Shown one piece after another: positions 43,929 through 52,208 of a stretch of 64,000 nucleotides of DNA. This stretch comes from Ardenticatenaceae bacterium (GTDB lineage Bacteria; Chloroflexota; Anaerolineae; Promineifilales; Promineifilaceae): assembly GCA_011525915.1 (NCBI GenBank), contig WYBM01000052.1, positions 18,069 through 82,068 on the forward strand, written 5' to 3'. How positions within the stretch are numbered: the stretch's first letter is position 1; each line of letters starts with the position of its first letter. Under the pieces are notes generated by a model. The model ran no database searches and was not told the DNA's origin. It worked only from the letters and a program-made list of their open reading frames with translations. A program made the translations under genes and the position numbers.

Positions 43929-45007
43929 GGGCGTTTGTCCTTTTTTCTCGATTTTATCAGACTGCTGGCTATCAGTCCGAAGAATAATAAAATAGCCACC
44001 GCGTTAAAAAGCCCGCCCCATTGTCGCAGGGTGAGGTTGCCCAAATCACCCACCATGCGCAGCAAAAGTGAGCCTTGCAGCAGCAGGGTAGGGGCGTAAA
44101 AGATGGGCCGGTAGGTGATGGGCACTCCAGTGATCGACGGCAAGATGATCAAAGCATGGGCAAAAATCATACCAAAAGCGAAGCCCAGGAAGATGGCGTG
44201 CAGCCACAAATCGTAACGGGGGCCGGCCACCATACGCCCCCAGGCCAAACCGCTCAGGCTTCCTACTACCAGCCAGAGATAGCCGGCCAACAGATTACGA
44301 CCAATATAACCGGTCAGGCCCGGCAGCCAGGCCGTACGCCGGGCAATATCATACCGCAGCAGCCAGGCGGCCAGCGCCAACAGTCCCAAACTGGCTAACC
44401 GCACGCCGACGTCAGCCACCAGCGAGAGTATTAAGCCGACGCCAAACACGGCCGCAGCCCCCCAAAACCAACCATAGCTCCCCGGTGTCAGGCGGCGTAC
44501 CCGGCTTAATTCCAGCCGCTCACCCACAATGGTCAAGATCAAAAAACCGGCCCACCCATAAACAAACTGGTGAATAGGCCAGCCAGCCAGCCACAAGCCG
44601 TTGCCTACCAGCCAACAAACCGCCCCCAGGCCCATCACGGCCGTGTACCATGCTTTGTGGCGGCGAAAAATCAAAAGGGAGACGGCCGTTAGCGCCAGGC
44701 TGCCTAGCAGCACCAACACCTGCCCTATCACCATCGGCAAGCCCATCAGTAGCCATAGCCCACCCAGACCGGTCACTGCCGGACCCAGGTAAAACCGGCG
44801 CTGGCGCAAGGCTACCGCCCGTTCCAGGCTGATGAGTGTGCCCAAAAAACCAGAAACCATAAGCGGGCCATGCAAGGCGGGGAGCAACGGCCGTAAGGTC
44901 GGCCAATCCCACCCCAGGCGCACCAGCCCCGCCCACATGGCGGCCAATAACACAACGACCACCATCATCACCAGGAGCAACCGTAATCGCATTTCTGCCT
45001 GAACCAT
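43925..45007 (-). CDS. NnrS-like multi-pass membrane protein
   Basis: About 360 residues contain roughly twelve hydrophobic helices. A conserved-looking histidine lies in LLPALHGPLMVSGFLGTL and others in GWPIHQFVYGW and LWLHAIFLGFAFGMIFAHAL, placed as in the heme/copper-binding NnrS family involved in nitric oxide stress. Similarity is in layout and short blocks, so the call is tentative. The start at 45007 was chosen because a -10-like TAATAT ends 7 bases before it, suggesting a leaderless message; an ATG 15 bases further in is the alternative. It heads the operon with the cupin and YwiC-like genes. Confidence 0.6.
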   Translation of the reverse strand: MVQAEMRLRLLLVMMVVVVLLAAMWAGLVRLGWDWPTLRPLLPALHGPLMVSGFLGTLISLERAVALRQRRFYLGPAVTGLGGLWLLMGLPMVIGQVLVLLGSLALTAVSLLIFRRHKAWYTAVMGLGAVCWLVGNGLWLAGWPIHQFVYGWAGFLILTIVGERLELSRVRRLTPGSYGWFWGAAAVFGVGLILSLVADVGVRLASLGLLALAAWLLRYDIARRTAWLPGLTGYIGRNLLAGYLWLVVGSLSGLAWGRMVAGPRYDLWLHAIFLGFAFGMIFAHALIILPSITGVPITYRPIFYAPTLLLQGSLLLRMVGDLGNLTLRQWGGLFNAVAILLFFGLIASSLIKSRKKDKRP

Positions 45008-45014
45008 GCCCTCT

Positions 45015-45020
45015 ATATTA
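45015..45020 (-). promoter_or_regulatory. -10 box TAATAT directly before the NnrS-like gene
   Basis: On the minus strand TAATAT ends 7 bases before the ATG at 45007, which places the transcript start at or next to the start codon. No clear -35 box is seen. Confidence 0.4.
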
Positions 45021-45084
45021 CCCGGCACAACGGGTTTGTCTTTGCAATGGCGCAAGGATCGCGTCTAGTAACGGGCCCTGACAC

Positions 45085-45115
45085 AAAAACGCCGCCATCG
45101 CTTCCGATGACGGCG
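45085..45115 (-). terminator. Intrinsic terminator of lon
   Basis: On the minus strand CGCCGTCATCG and CGATGGCGGCG form an 11-bp stem with one G-U pair around the loop GAAG, followed by TTTTTG. It lies 26 bases after the lon stop. Confidence 0.9.
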
Positions 45116-45141
45116 CCTCTGTTCTCATGCTGTTAAGAAAT

Positions 45142-47559
45142 TTATGACATCTCTTCTGCCGCTCGCAGAGGGGCGGTGGCTCCGGAAACAGCCGGAATCG
45201 CCACGTTGACCCGCTCACTTCTTTGTTCTATGGCAAAGGGCGGTTCGGTTGCTTCACGCAGCGCCAGTTCCAATACTTCGCTTAAATGGTGCACAGGTAT
45301 AAGCGTCAATTCCTCACGGATACTTTCCGGTAATTCCGGTATGTCTTTGGCGTTATCCTTGGGGATGATGACAGTCTTAATGCCAGCGCGATGGGCAGCT
45401 ATGGTTTTCGACTTTAAGCCGCCGATAGCCAGCACCTTGCCGCGCAGCGTTACTTCACCGGTCATGGCGACGTCCCGACGCACCTGGCGGCGGGTAAACG
45501 CTGAAATGATTGCCGTCGCCATGCCGATGCCAGCACTGGGGCCATCTTTTGGCGTAGCGCCATCAGGCACATGCACATGAAGGTTCACGTGGTCAAAGAC
45601 TGTTGGCTCCAGCCCGAGAGACCGTGCATTTGCCCGTGCATACGTCAGAGCTGCCTGGATAGATTCGCGCATGACGTCACCTAATGACCCCGTCAGTGTA
45701 ATCTTGCCGTTCCCTTCACTTAAGATCACTTCAATCGGTAAGGTGTCTCCGCCAAAGCCACTAACGGCCAGCCCGGTGACAACGCCGATTTCATCTTTTT
45801 CTTCGGCCGTGCCATAATTAAACTTCTCTGGCCCTAAGAATTCAACCACATCCCCCTCTGAGATGGTAAAGGGGCCGTTTTGCCCGCCGGCCACTTTTAC
45901 TGCCACCTTGCGCACGACGGAGCCAATGCTCCGTTCCAGATGGCGCACGCCGGCTTCCCGTGTATAGTGGCGGATGATTTTCCGCAGGGACACATCTTCA
46001 AGGCTCACATCTGTATGACCAATGCCATTCCCTTCCAACTGTTTCTTCAGCAAGTAGCCTCTGGCAATAGCCATCTTTTCTTCTTCGATGTAGCCAGGCA
46101 TGAAGATTGTTTCCATGCGGTCCAGCAGTGGACCGGGAATGGTATTTAACTGGTTTGACGTGGTAATGAAGATGACCTGGCTTAAGTCAAACGGCACCTC
46201 CAGGTAATGATCGGTAAACTTGTCGTTTTGTTCCGGATCCAGCACTTCCAGCAGCGCCGCGGCCGGGTCACCACGCCAGTCTGAGCCAACCTTGTCAACC
46301 TCGTCTAAGACGATCACCGGGTTATTGGTGCCGGCATCACGCAGGGCACGGATAATACGGCCAGGCATAGACCCGATGTAGGTGCGGCGGTGGCCGCGAA
46401 TTTCGGCTTCGTCACGCACGCCGCCCAGGCTGATACGTATCATTTCACGACCAATAGCCCTGGCGACAGAGGTGGCGATGGAGGTTTTTCCAACGCCTGG
46501 CGGGCCATACAGGTTAATGATGGCCCCTTTCATTTTGTTGCCGGCCAATTTGCGCACGGCCACATACTCTACAATGCGGTCTTTTACATCCTCCAGGCCA
46601 TAATGGTCGGTGTCTAACACCTGGCGCACATGGTGAATGTCCAGGTTATCTTCGGTGACATGGTTCCAGGGCAGTTCGGCCAGCCATTCCAGGTAGGTAC
46701 GTATGACGCCAGATTCGGCCGACTGCGGCCCTTGATATTCCAGCCGTTTGAGTTCTTTTTCTGCCCGTTCACGAACATGGGGGGGCATGCCGGCGGCGGC
46801 GATCTTGTCGCGCAGTTCATCTCCGGCGCTTTCGGCATCATCACCCAACTCTTTGCGAATGGCGCGCATTTGTTCCCGCAGCAGGTATTCGCGTTGGGCT
46901 TTATCTGCCCCTTCGCGTGCGTCTTTTTGAATTTTGTGGCGAATTTCCGCAATGCGCAGCTCTTGTTTCAGAAATTCAGTGGCAACTTGCAGGCGTTCTA
47001 CCCCATCAACCGTTGTCAACAGTTTGATCTCGGTTTCAAAGGGCAGGTTTAGTAAACCGGCGATATAGTCGGCTAACTGCCCGGCCGTTGTTTTGTTCCG
47101 GGTAGTGGCCATAACCTGCTGGTTGGCTTCGCCCAATGTATCTGCATATTGTTCCAGGTAGGCAATGGCCTGGGCCATCACTTCATAGTTGCTGGAGTCC
47201 ATCTGGTTTGCGATCTCAGCATAGGTGCCCATCATAAAGGGCTCATGATTGTCCAGGGTGTCAAAGCGCACCCGCCGGTGCAGCTCTACTAACATTTGCA
47301 CACCCATGTGTGGGGCGCGCAGAACGTCTCGCACGGTAGCCAAAATGCCAATAGGGGCTACGTCTTGGGCTTTGGGCAGCTCTATCTCGCTGTTATATTG
47401 CACCAGAATGAGCAGCTCCCCGCCTTTTTCAACGGCTGCCTGAGCGGCTGCCAGGGAACGTCGTCGGCCAATGGAGATAGTGGTGGTAATGCCGGGAAAA
47501 ACCGCTCCCCCACGCAGGGGGACAATCGGTACGTGTTTTAGGTTCGTTATTTCTGTCAT
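45142..47559 (-). CDS. lon: ATP-dependent protease Lon
   Basis: This cytoplasmic AAA+ serine protease removes damaged and regulatory proteins. The N-terminal substrate-recognition domain begins VPIVPLRGGAVFPG. The ATPase has Walker A GPPGVGKTS and Walker B VIVLDEVDKV, and FITTSNQLNTIPGPLLDRME follows. The protease domain has the Ser675 nucleophile in PKDGPSAG and Lys718 in GGLKSK. The 805 residues are full length for LonA. Transcription ends at the hairpin 45085-45115. No heat-shock CIRCE repeat is seen upstream. Confidence 0.97.
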   Translation of the reverse strand: MTEITNLKHVPIVPLRGGAVFPGITTTISIGRRRSLAAAQAAVEKGGELLILVQYNSEIELPKAQDVAPIGILATVRDVLRAPHMGVQMLVELHRRVRFDTLDNHEPFMMGTYAEIANQMDSSNYEVMAQAIAYLEQYADTLGEANQQVMATTRNKTTAGQLADYIAGLLNLPFETEIKLLTTVDGVERLQVATEFLKQELRIAEIRHKIQKDAREGADKAQREYLLREQMRAIRKELGDDAESAGDELRDKIAAAGMPPHVRERAEKELKRLEYQGPQSAESGVIRTYLEWLAELPWNHVTEDNLDIHHVRQVLDTDHYGLEDVKDRIVEYVAVRKLAGNKMKGAIINLYGPPGVGKTSIATSVARAIGREMIRISLGGVRDEAEIRGHRRTYIGSMPGRIIRALRDAGTNNPVIVLDEVDKVGSDWRGDPAAALLEVLDPEQNDKFTDHYLEVPFDLSQVIFITTSNQLNTIPGPLLDRMETIFMPGYIEEEKMAIARGYLLKKQLEGNGIGHTDVSLEDVSLRKIIRHYTREAGVRHLERSIGSVVRKVAVKVAGGQNGPFTISEGDVVEFLGPEKFNYGTAEEKDEIGVVTGLAVSGFGGDTLPIEVILSEGNGKITLTGSLGDVMRESIQAALTYARANARSLGLEPTVFDHVNLHVHVPDGATPKDGPSAGIGMATAIISAFTRRQVRRDVAMTGEVTLRGKVLAIGGLKSKTIAAHRAGIKTVIIPKDNAKDIPELPESIREELTLIPVHHLSEVLELALREATEPPFAIEQRSERVNVAIPAVSGATAPLRAAEEMS

Positions 47560-47709
47560 TTAGTTTCCCTCAAATGTATCCCTCACTATAATTCCTCCAC
47601 TTCTTTGCTCTACAATAGATGAGCGGCCTCTTACGCTCAATAGTTCTCTGGTATTCTATGAATAGGCCGGGGATGTAACCATAGTCCTACGTCAGAAAGT
47701 TGTTAGAAA

Positions 47710-47723
47710 TGGACGATCGTCCA
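47710..47723. promoter_or_regulatory. 14-bp perfect palindrome, candidate operator
   Basis: TGGACGATCGTCCA is a perfect 14-bp palindrome in the region between divergent lon and the aldehyde dehydrogenase gene, about 100 bases before the latter. Its size and symmetry suit a TetR-type or similar dimeric regulator, but no such regulator gene is in the window. Confidence 0.4.
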
Positions 47724-47824
47724 CTTTTTTCTTCGTGACCTTTGGGGATTTCAGGGATAATAGGGGTGACCGGTGGAAAGATTGGTAAAAAACTTAGTGA
47801 TCAAGATGAAGGAGGTAGTGTGAC

Positions 47825-49282
47825 ATGAAGGGAATGTACATCAACGGCCGTTTCATCCCCGCTGAATCTGGTGAAACCATGACAATTCTTAACCCGGCGA
47901 CGGAAGAAGCGCTTGAGTGTGTGCCCCACGGCCGTGAAGCTGACGCCCACAAAGCTGTAGCTGCCGCGCATGAGGCGTTTAAGCGTTGGCGGCAGGTGCC
48001 GGGGTTGGAACGGTGTGACATGCTGCACGAAGCGGCGCATAAAATAAAGGCCCATTCTGACGAATTGGCACAGTTGTTAACGCTGGAAGAAGGTAAGCCC
48101 CTGCCAGAAAACGAAGAGGAAATAGAGTGGACCATTGGCACTTTCGATTATTATGCCGAGATGGCTCGCACACACCGGGGGCGCGTGTTGGCCCCGGCGG
48201 TTAACAGCCAGTTTAACTTCGTTTTGAAGGAGCCCTATGGGGTGGCATTGTGTATTGTACCTTTTAATTTTCCTCTGCTGCTGATGGCCTGGAAAGTGGC
48301 GCCGGCGTTGGCGGCTGGCAATACCGTCATCATCAAGCCGGCCGAAAAGACGCCGCTGACCACGCTGCGACTGGCGGAGATCGCTTTTGACCATTTTCCA
48401 CCAGGTGTGGTAAATGTGGTCACCGGTGAAGGTGCGTTGGTGGCCGAACCGATGGTGAAACACCCGCAAGTGCCCGTGATCGCCTTTACCGGTTCCACGG
48501 CCGTGGGTCAGCGCATTGCTTCGTTGGCGGCCGCCCGCATTAAACACACGCACCTGGAACTGGGCGGTAAAGATGCCTTTGTCATTGCCCCGGATGCAGA
48601 CGTGGAGATGGCCGTAGAAGCGGTGGCCTATGCGGCCCTCATTAACGCCGGGCAGGTGTGTACTTCCACCGAGCGGGTGTACGTGCCAGAGCCGATGATG
48701 AAGCCGTTTGTAGAGGGGTTGGTAGACTTTGTGAGCGGCCTGCGCTTGGGGCCGGGGGTGGAACCAACAACCGACATGGGCCCCCTGGCAGACCCCAAAT
48801 ACCGGGCAAAAGTAGAAGACCACGTTGCCGATGCCCTCAGTCAGGGGGCAAAAGTGTTGGTTGGTGGCAAACGGCCGTCACACCTGGATCGCGGTTTTTA
48901 CTATGAACCTACCGTGCTTACCAACGTCAACCACCAGATGCTTTGCATGCGTCAGGAAACATTTGGCCCTATCATCCCGGTGATGGGCTACAAAACCTTC
49001 GATGAAGCTATTGACTTGGTGAATGACAGTGATTATGGTCTGGGTGCCTGCCTGCGTACTAACGACGCTCGCCTGGCCAAACGTTTCTTTGAAGATGTCC
49101 AGGCGGGCACGATCTGGATTAATGATCCGCTGACCGATAACTACGGCGGGCCATTTGGCGGCTTCAAAATGAGCGGCAATGCACGTGAGTTAGGTGAAGA
49201 AGGGCTGGCCAGTTTCCTGGAGACCAAACACGTTCACTGGGATTTTGATGATACGCCCAAGGATTACTGGTATCCTTATTGA
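47825..49282 (+). CDS. NAD(P)-dependent aldehyde dehydrogenase (succinate-semialdehyde type)
   Basis: This 485-residue enzyme oxidises an aldehyde to the acid. Cofactor-binding residues are in PFNFPLLLMAWKVAPALAAGN and FTGSTAVGQ, the general base is Glu in LELGGKDAF and the nucleophile is Cys in NAGQVCTSTERVYV. The end motif PFGGFKMSG is typical. The sequence resembles succinate-semialdehyde and related dehydrogenases, but the substrate cannot be fixed. GGAGG lies 10 bases upstream of the ATG. The palindrome at 47710-47723 may regulate it. Confidence 0.93.
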   Translation: MKGMYINGRFIPAESGETMTILNPATEEALECVPHGREADAHKAVAAAHEAFKRWRQVPGLERCDMLHEAAHKIKAHSDELAQLLTLEEGKPLPENEEEIEWTIGTFDYYAEMARTHRGRVLAPAVNSQFNFVLKEPYGVALCIVPFNFPLLLMAWKVAPALAAGNTVIIKPAEKTPLTTLRLAEIAFDHFPPGVVNVVTGEGALVAEPMVKHPQVPVIAFTGSTAVGQRIASLAAARIKHTHLELGGKDAFVIAPDADVEMAVEAVAYAALINAGQVCTSTERVYVPEPMMKPFVEGLVDFVSGLRLGPGVEPTTDMGPLADPKYRAKVEDHVADALSQGAKVLVGGKRPSHLDRGFYYEPTVLTNVNHQMLCMRQETFGPIIPVMGYKTFDEAIDLVNDSDYGLGACLRTNDARLAKRFFEDVQAGTIWINDPLTDNYGGPFGGFKMSGNARELGEEGLASFLETKHVHWDFDDTPKDYWYPY

Positions 49283-49338
49283 CAGCCACGCGTGGCCCAA
49301 ACGGCCGTGCCCAGACGTTCATCGGCCTCGGGGTCGTG

Positions 49339-49806
49339 TCAAGCCTCTCGCCACACCATAACCGCCAGCTCACCCTGGCTGCGTGTAAGCGCCAGGAACA
49401 GCCTCATAAAATGTTTGGCACGGCGATAATAGCTGGGCATCTGACGTAGGTCAGTGACTTCTACAAAGCCAAAGGGCTCATAAAACGGAACCAACCGGTT
49501 CATGCAGGTGAGCCAGAGCGGACGGCCGTGTTCCCGCTGCAGCCAGGTGATAATCTCCCGGGCCACCCCCTGCCGGCGCCACGGCCTGGTCACGGCAATA
49601 GAAGCCAGCTCGCGTGAACCATCGCGATGCGGTTTTACCTGGCCACAACCAATGATCTGCCCCTGGCCGTCTATGGCTACCACAAAACGCGGCCAGCCCA
49701 GCCCTAGGGGATTAATGCCCGCTGCCCGAATCAGCGCCTTAATCGCCGGTTGGTCAGCTTTGGTAGCGGAGCGAAGGGAGTACATGGGTGAATGGTCATC
49801 GGGCAT
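49339..49806 (-). CDS. GNAT-family N-acetyltransferase
   Basis: This 155-residue GNAT protein has the acetyl-CoA pyrophosphate loop in SIAVTRPWRRQGVAREI and the preceding strand GQIIGCGQVKPH. The late strand FYEPFGFVEV is typical of the fold. The substrate is unknown. An ATG seven codons inside is an alternative start. It follows the AlkD-like gene by 11 bases, suggesting a two-gene operon. Confidence 0.85.
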   Translation of the reverse strand: MPDDHSPMYSLRSATKADQPAIKALIRAAGINPLGLGWPRFVVAIDGQGQIIGCGQVKPHRDGSRELASIAVTRPWRRQGVAREIITWLQREHGRPLWLTCMNRLVPFYEPFGFVEVTDLRQMPSYYRRAKHFMRLFLALTRSQGELAVMVWREA

Positions 49807-49817
49807 TGGTTACCTGG

Positions 49818-50513
49818 CTATGGATACCCAATCTTTTCTAACAAGGCCGTGCTTTGCAGCTCTTTTAGCGCATCACGGGCCACCCACTGGGCCGCTTTGC
49901 CAGGGCGGGCAAGCAGGCGTTCGGCGCTGGCTATGGCCTGGCCATGAAGGTAAGCGTTTCGTTTGCCGATTTGACGTAAAGCCCAGTTAATCCCCTTTTT
50001 TACCATATCACGGGGGTCATCTGCCTCGCGTTCAATCACCGGCAGAAAAGCGGCAATTTTGGTATCTGGCGCTTTTTTGTCAGACAGTGCCAGGCGGGCC
50101 ATAAGCACAAAACCGGCGCGTTTGACATATTCGGCTTCGGCGCTGCTCCAGGCAAAGGCTTTGTCATAGGCCACGGCCGTTTTTTCAAACAGATTCATAA
50201 TGCACTGGTCGCAAATCTCCCAGTAATCAAATGCGGCCGCCCAAGTGTCCATTTGCGCCGGTGTCACCCGCTGTGGATCATCAACCAGGCTGGCCAGGAT
50301 GCGCGTTTCACGGCTGTTGGTGGCCCATAGTTGAGCAGCCAGATCATGCCGCGCCTGTTTGTCTTTGGGGCGGGCGCGTTTACCTAAAGCGCGCAAAGCG
50401 GGTACCCGCCAGCCATAAGCCTGCGCCGGGGTAATGCCAAAACGGGCCATACCGGCCACACCCGCCGGATCACGTTTGCTTTCTAATTCGTGGATGATGT
50501 CGTCGTAGGTCAT
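49818..50513 (-). CDS. AlkD-like DNA alkylation repair protein
   Basis: This HEAT-like helical repeat protein of 231 residues is of the AlkD/AlkC type, DNA glycosylases that remove 3- and 7-alkylpurines. The N-terminal FGITPAQAYGWRVPALRAL, the AAQLWATNSRETRILASLVDDP segment and the FDYWEICDQC block follow the family pattern. The late WALRQIGKRN is highly typical. The catalytic Asp candidate lies in the WEICDQ region. The gene fits the DNA-repair theme of the Ada-like gene at 57.4 kb but is not linked to it. The GNAT gene follows in the same transcript. Confidence 0.88.
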   Translation of the reverse strand: MTYDDIIHELESKRDPAGVAGMARFGITPAQAYGWRVPALRALGKRARPKDKQARHDLAAQLWATNSRETRILASLVDDPQRVTPAQMDTWAAAFDYWEICDQCIMNLFEKTAVAYDKAFAWSSAEAEYVKRAGFVLMARLALSDKKAPDTKIAAFLPVIEREADDPRDMVKKGINWALRQIGKRNAYLHGQAIASAERLLARPGKAAQWVARDALKELQSTALLEKIGYP

Positions 50514-50577
50514 AATGCCGGGCCTGGCAAGAAGCGACCCCTATGGCCTTGCCCCTGCCCAATACCGATGAATTGAA

Positions 50578-50608
50578 GGTGACGGGCTCCGCTGAGGAGC
50601 CCATCACC
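50578..50608 (-). terminator. Hairpin after UDP-glucose dehydrogenase gene
   Basis: On the minus strand GGTGATGGGCTCC and GGAGCCCGTCACC form a 13-bp stem with one G-U pair, 12 bases after the stop at 50620. The T-run is weak, so it may be partly an mRNA-end stabiliser. Confidence 0.65.
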
Positions 50609-50619
50609 TGGTAGCAGGT

Positions 50620-52059
50620 TTATGCTTTTTGGGGCACAGCTTCGGCAACAAGGCCGTTGCTGGAATTGGCGATGACACTTTCTTTACGCAGCAGCGGCCC
50701 ACCTACCGCCAGGAAATCATACCCTTTCTCTACCAGGGTCATATAATCGGGAATCATACGACGGCCGTCAATGACCAGGTAGGGTGGTTTGACGGCCTTT
50801 TCTATGGTACGTGACAGACCGCGGAACTCTTCCCAATCAGTGGAGATAAACACAGTGTCGCTGCCTTGCAGGGCTTCCTGGACGGTTTCGTGGTAGGTAA
50901 TGCGTTCAAACAGGTGATTTTTTTCCGGGTTAAACCAATACTCTTGCGCGGCCTGCATGGCCAGTGGATCATAGGCCCGAATTTCCTTAACGCCTTTACT
51001 CAGTAATGCTTCCACCGCTTTTAAAGCCGCGGAATCACGCATGTCATTGGTGCGTTTCTTAAAAGCCAGGCCCAATAAGGCTACCGTCTTTTGGTTAAAG
51101 TTAAAATTTGCTTCATGGACGGCGCGGTCAATGAGGTAGGTCTTCTGGTACTCGTTGATGTTGTACACCGCTTGCAGCAAATCGGTAGAGCAGCCAGCCT
51201 GGTTAAGCTGGTAAATGAGCGATTGGATGTCTTTGCCAAAGCAGCTGCCACCAGCGCCATTGCTGACATAGGAACCCCAGGTGCTGATACGGCCGTCAGC
51301 CGTCACCCCAATCTTCAAATCTTCCATACGCACATTGGGCAGGCTTTCGGCCACCCGGGCGCCCACGCCATTCCAGAAGGAGATGTAAGTGAGCAGCAGA
51401 GTATTGCCCATGTATTTGATGGCTTCGGCCGTTTCTGGCGTTGTCTCCACATATTTGATGCGCACGTGGTTGACAAACTGTGAGTAAACCCGCCGCAAAA
51501 TCTGGTAATCTTCGGCGGTATCCGCGCCCACAACCACACGGTCAGGGCGGCGAGAGCCGTCTATGGCGTTGCCCTGGGCCAGGAATTCAGGGTTAGAAGC
51601 CACGCCAAAGTTGGCGACGTCGTGTTCTTGTAAGATGCGCTCCAACATCCGGGCCGTGCCAATAGGTACGGTGCTTTTATTCACCAGAACCACCCGGTTT
51701 TTTGTGGTGCGCTTGGCCAGCAGTTCAGCCACATCATTGGCAGCCTGAAGGTAGTAACTGAGGTCTGTAGAGCCGTCGCGGTGGGGTGGGGTGTTGATGC
51801 ACATAAAAAAGACGTCGGTCTCTTCAATGACATCAGTAATGTCACTGGTAAAAAAGAGGTAACGGCCGTGTGTTTCCTGTACAGCCTCATACAATCCAGG
51901 TTCGTTTACGTAGTATTCAATCTGGGCTCGGTCACCGCTTTCATAAGCGGCAATCTTTTTAGGGTCAATGTCGTAGGCATAAACCTCATGGCCAGCCTCG
52001 GCCAGAATTGCTGCATGGGGCAAACCTACAAACCCCGTACCTACCACAATAATTTTCAT
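50620..52059 (-). CDS. UDP-glucose 6-dehydrogenase family nucleotide-sugar dehydrogenase
   Basis: It oxidises UDP-glucose, or a related nucleotide sugar, to the uronic acid for surface polysaccharide. The NAD site is IVVGTGFVGLPHAAIL, the conserved lysine/proline block is VNKSTVPIGTARML, and the catalytic cysteine is in GAGGSCFGKDIQSL. The C-terminal substrate-binding domain has ALLGLAFKKRTNDMRDSAAL. Its 479 residues are normal. AAGGAG precedes the ATG. The next genes upstream on the strand, a FAD oxidoreductase and a flippase-like protein, suggest a cell-surface glycan or glycolipid group. Confidence 0.9.
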   Translation of the reverse strand: MKIIVVGTGFVGLPHAAILAEAGHEVYAYDIDPKKIAAYESGDRAQIEYYVNEPGLYEAVQETHGRYLFFTSDITDVIEETDVFFMCINTPPHRDGSTDLSYYLQAANDVAELLAKRTTKNRVVLVNKSTVPIGTARMLERILQEHDVANFGVASNPEFLAQGNAIDGSRRPDRVVVGADTAEDYQILRRVYSQFVNHVRIKYVETTPETAEAIKYMGNTLLLTYISFWNGVGARVAESLPNVRMEDLKIGVTADGRISTWGSYVSNGAGGSCFGKDIQSLIYQLNQAGCSTDLLQAVYNINEYQKTYLIDRAVHEANFNFNQKTVALLGLAFKKRTNDMRDSAALKAVEALLSKGVKEIRAYDPLAMQAAQEYWFNPEKNHLFERITYHETVQEALQGSDTVFISTDWEEFRGLSRTIEKAVKPPYLVIDGRRMIPDYMTLVEKGYDFLAVGGPLLRKESVIANSSNGLVAEAVPQKA

Positions 52060-52208
52060 GTGATTAACTCCTTCAAAGTAAACCTCCCGAAGGTTTATCC
52101 TCTGGGAGGGCGGTTAATAGTTTTAAGGTGAAAAATACCACAGCGTAACCTACTAGCGCCAACTTACATTTATACTTGAGGCTGCTGCTTTTTAAACAAA
52201 CGTGGTTA

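Noticed and set aside
48077..48823. Minus-strand frame antisense to aldehyde dehydrogenase (248 codons)
   Set aside because: It overlaps the catalytic core of a complete enzyme and its sequence is low in hydrophobic cores and high in His/Gly.
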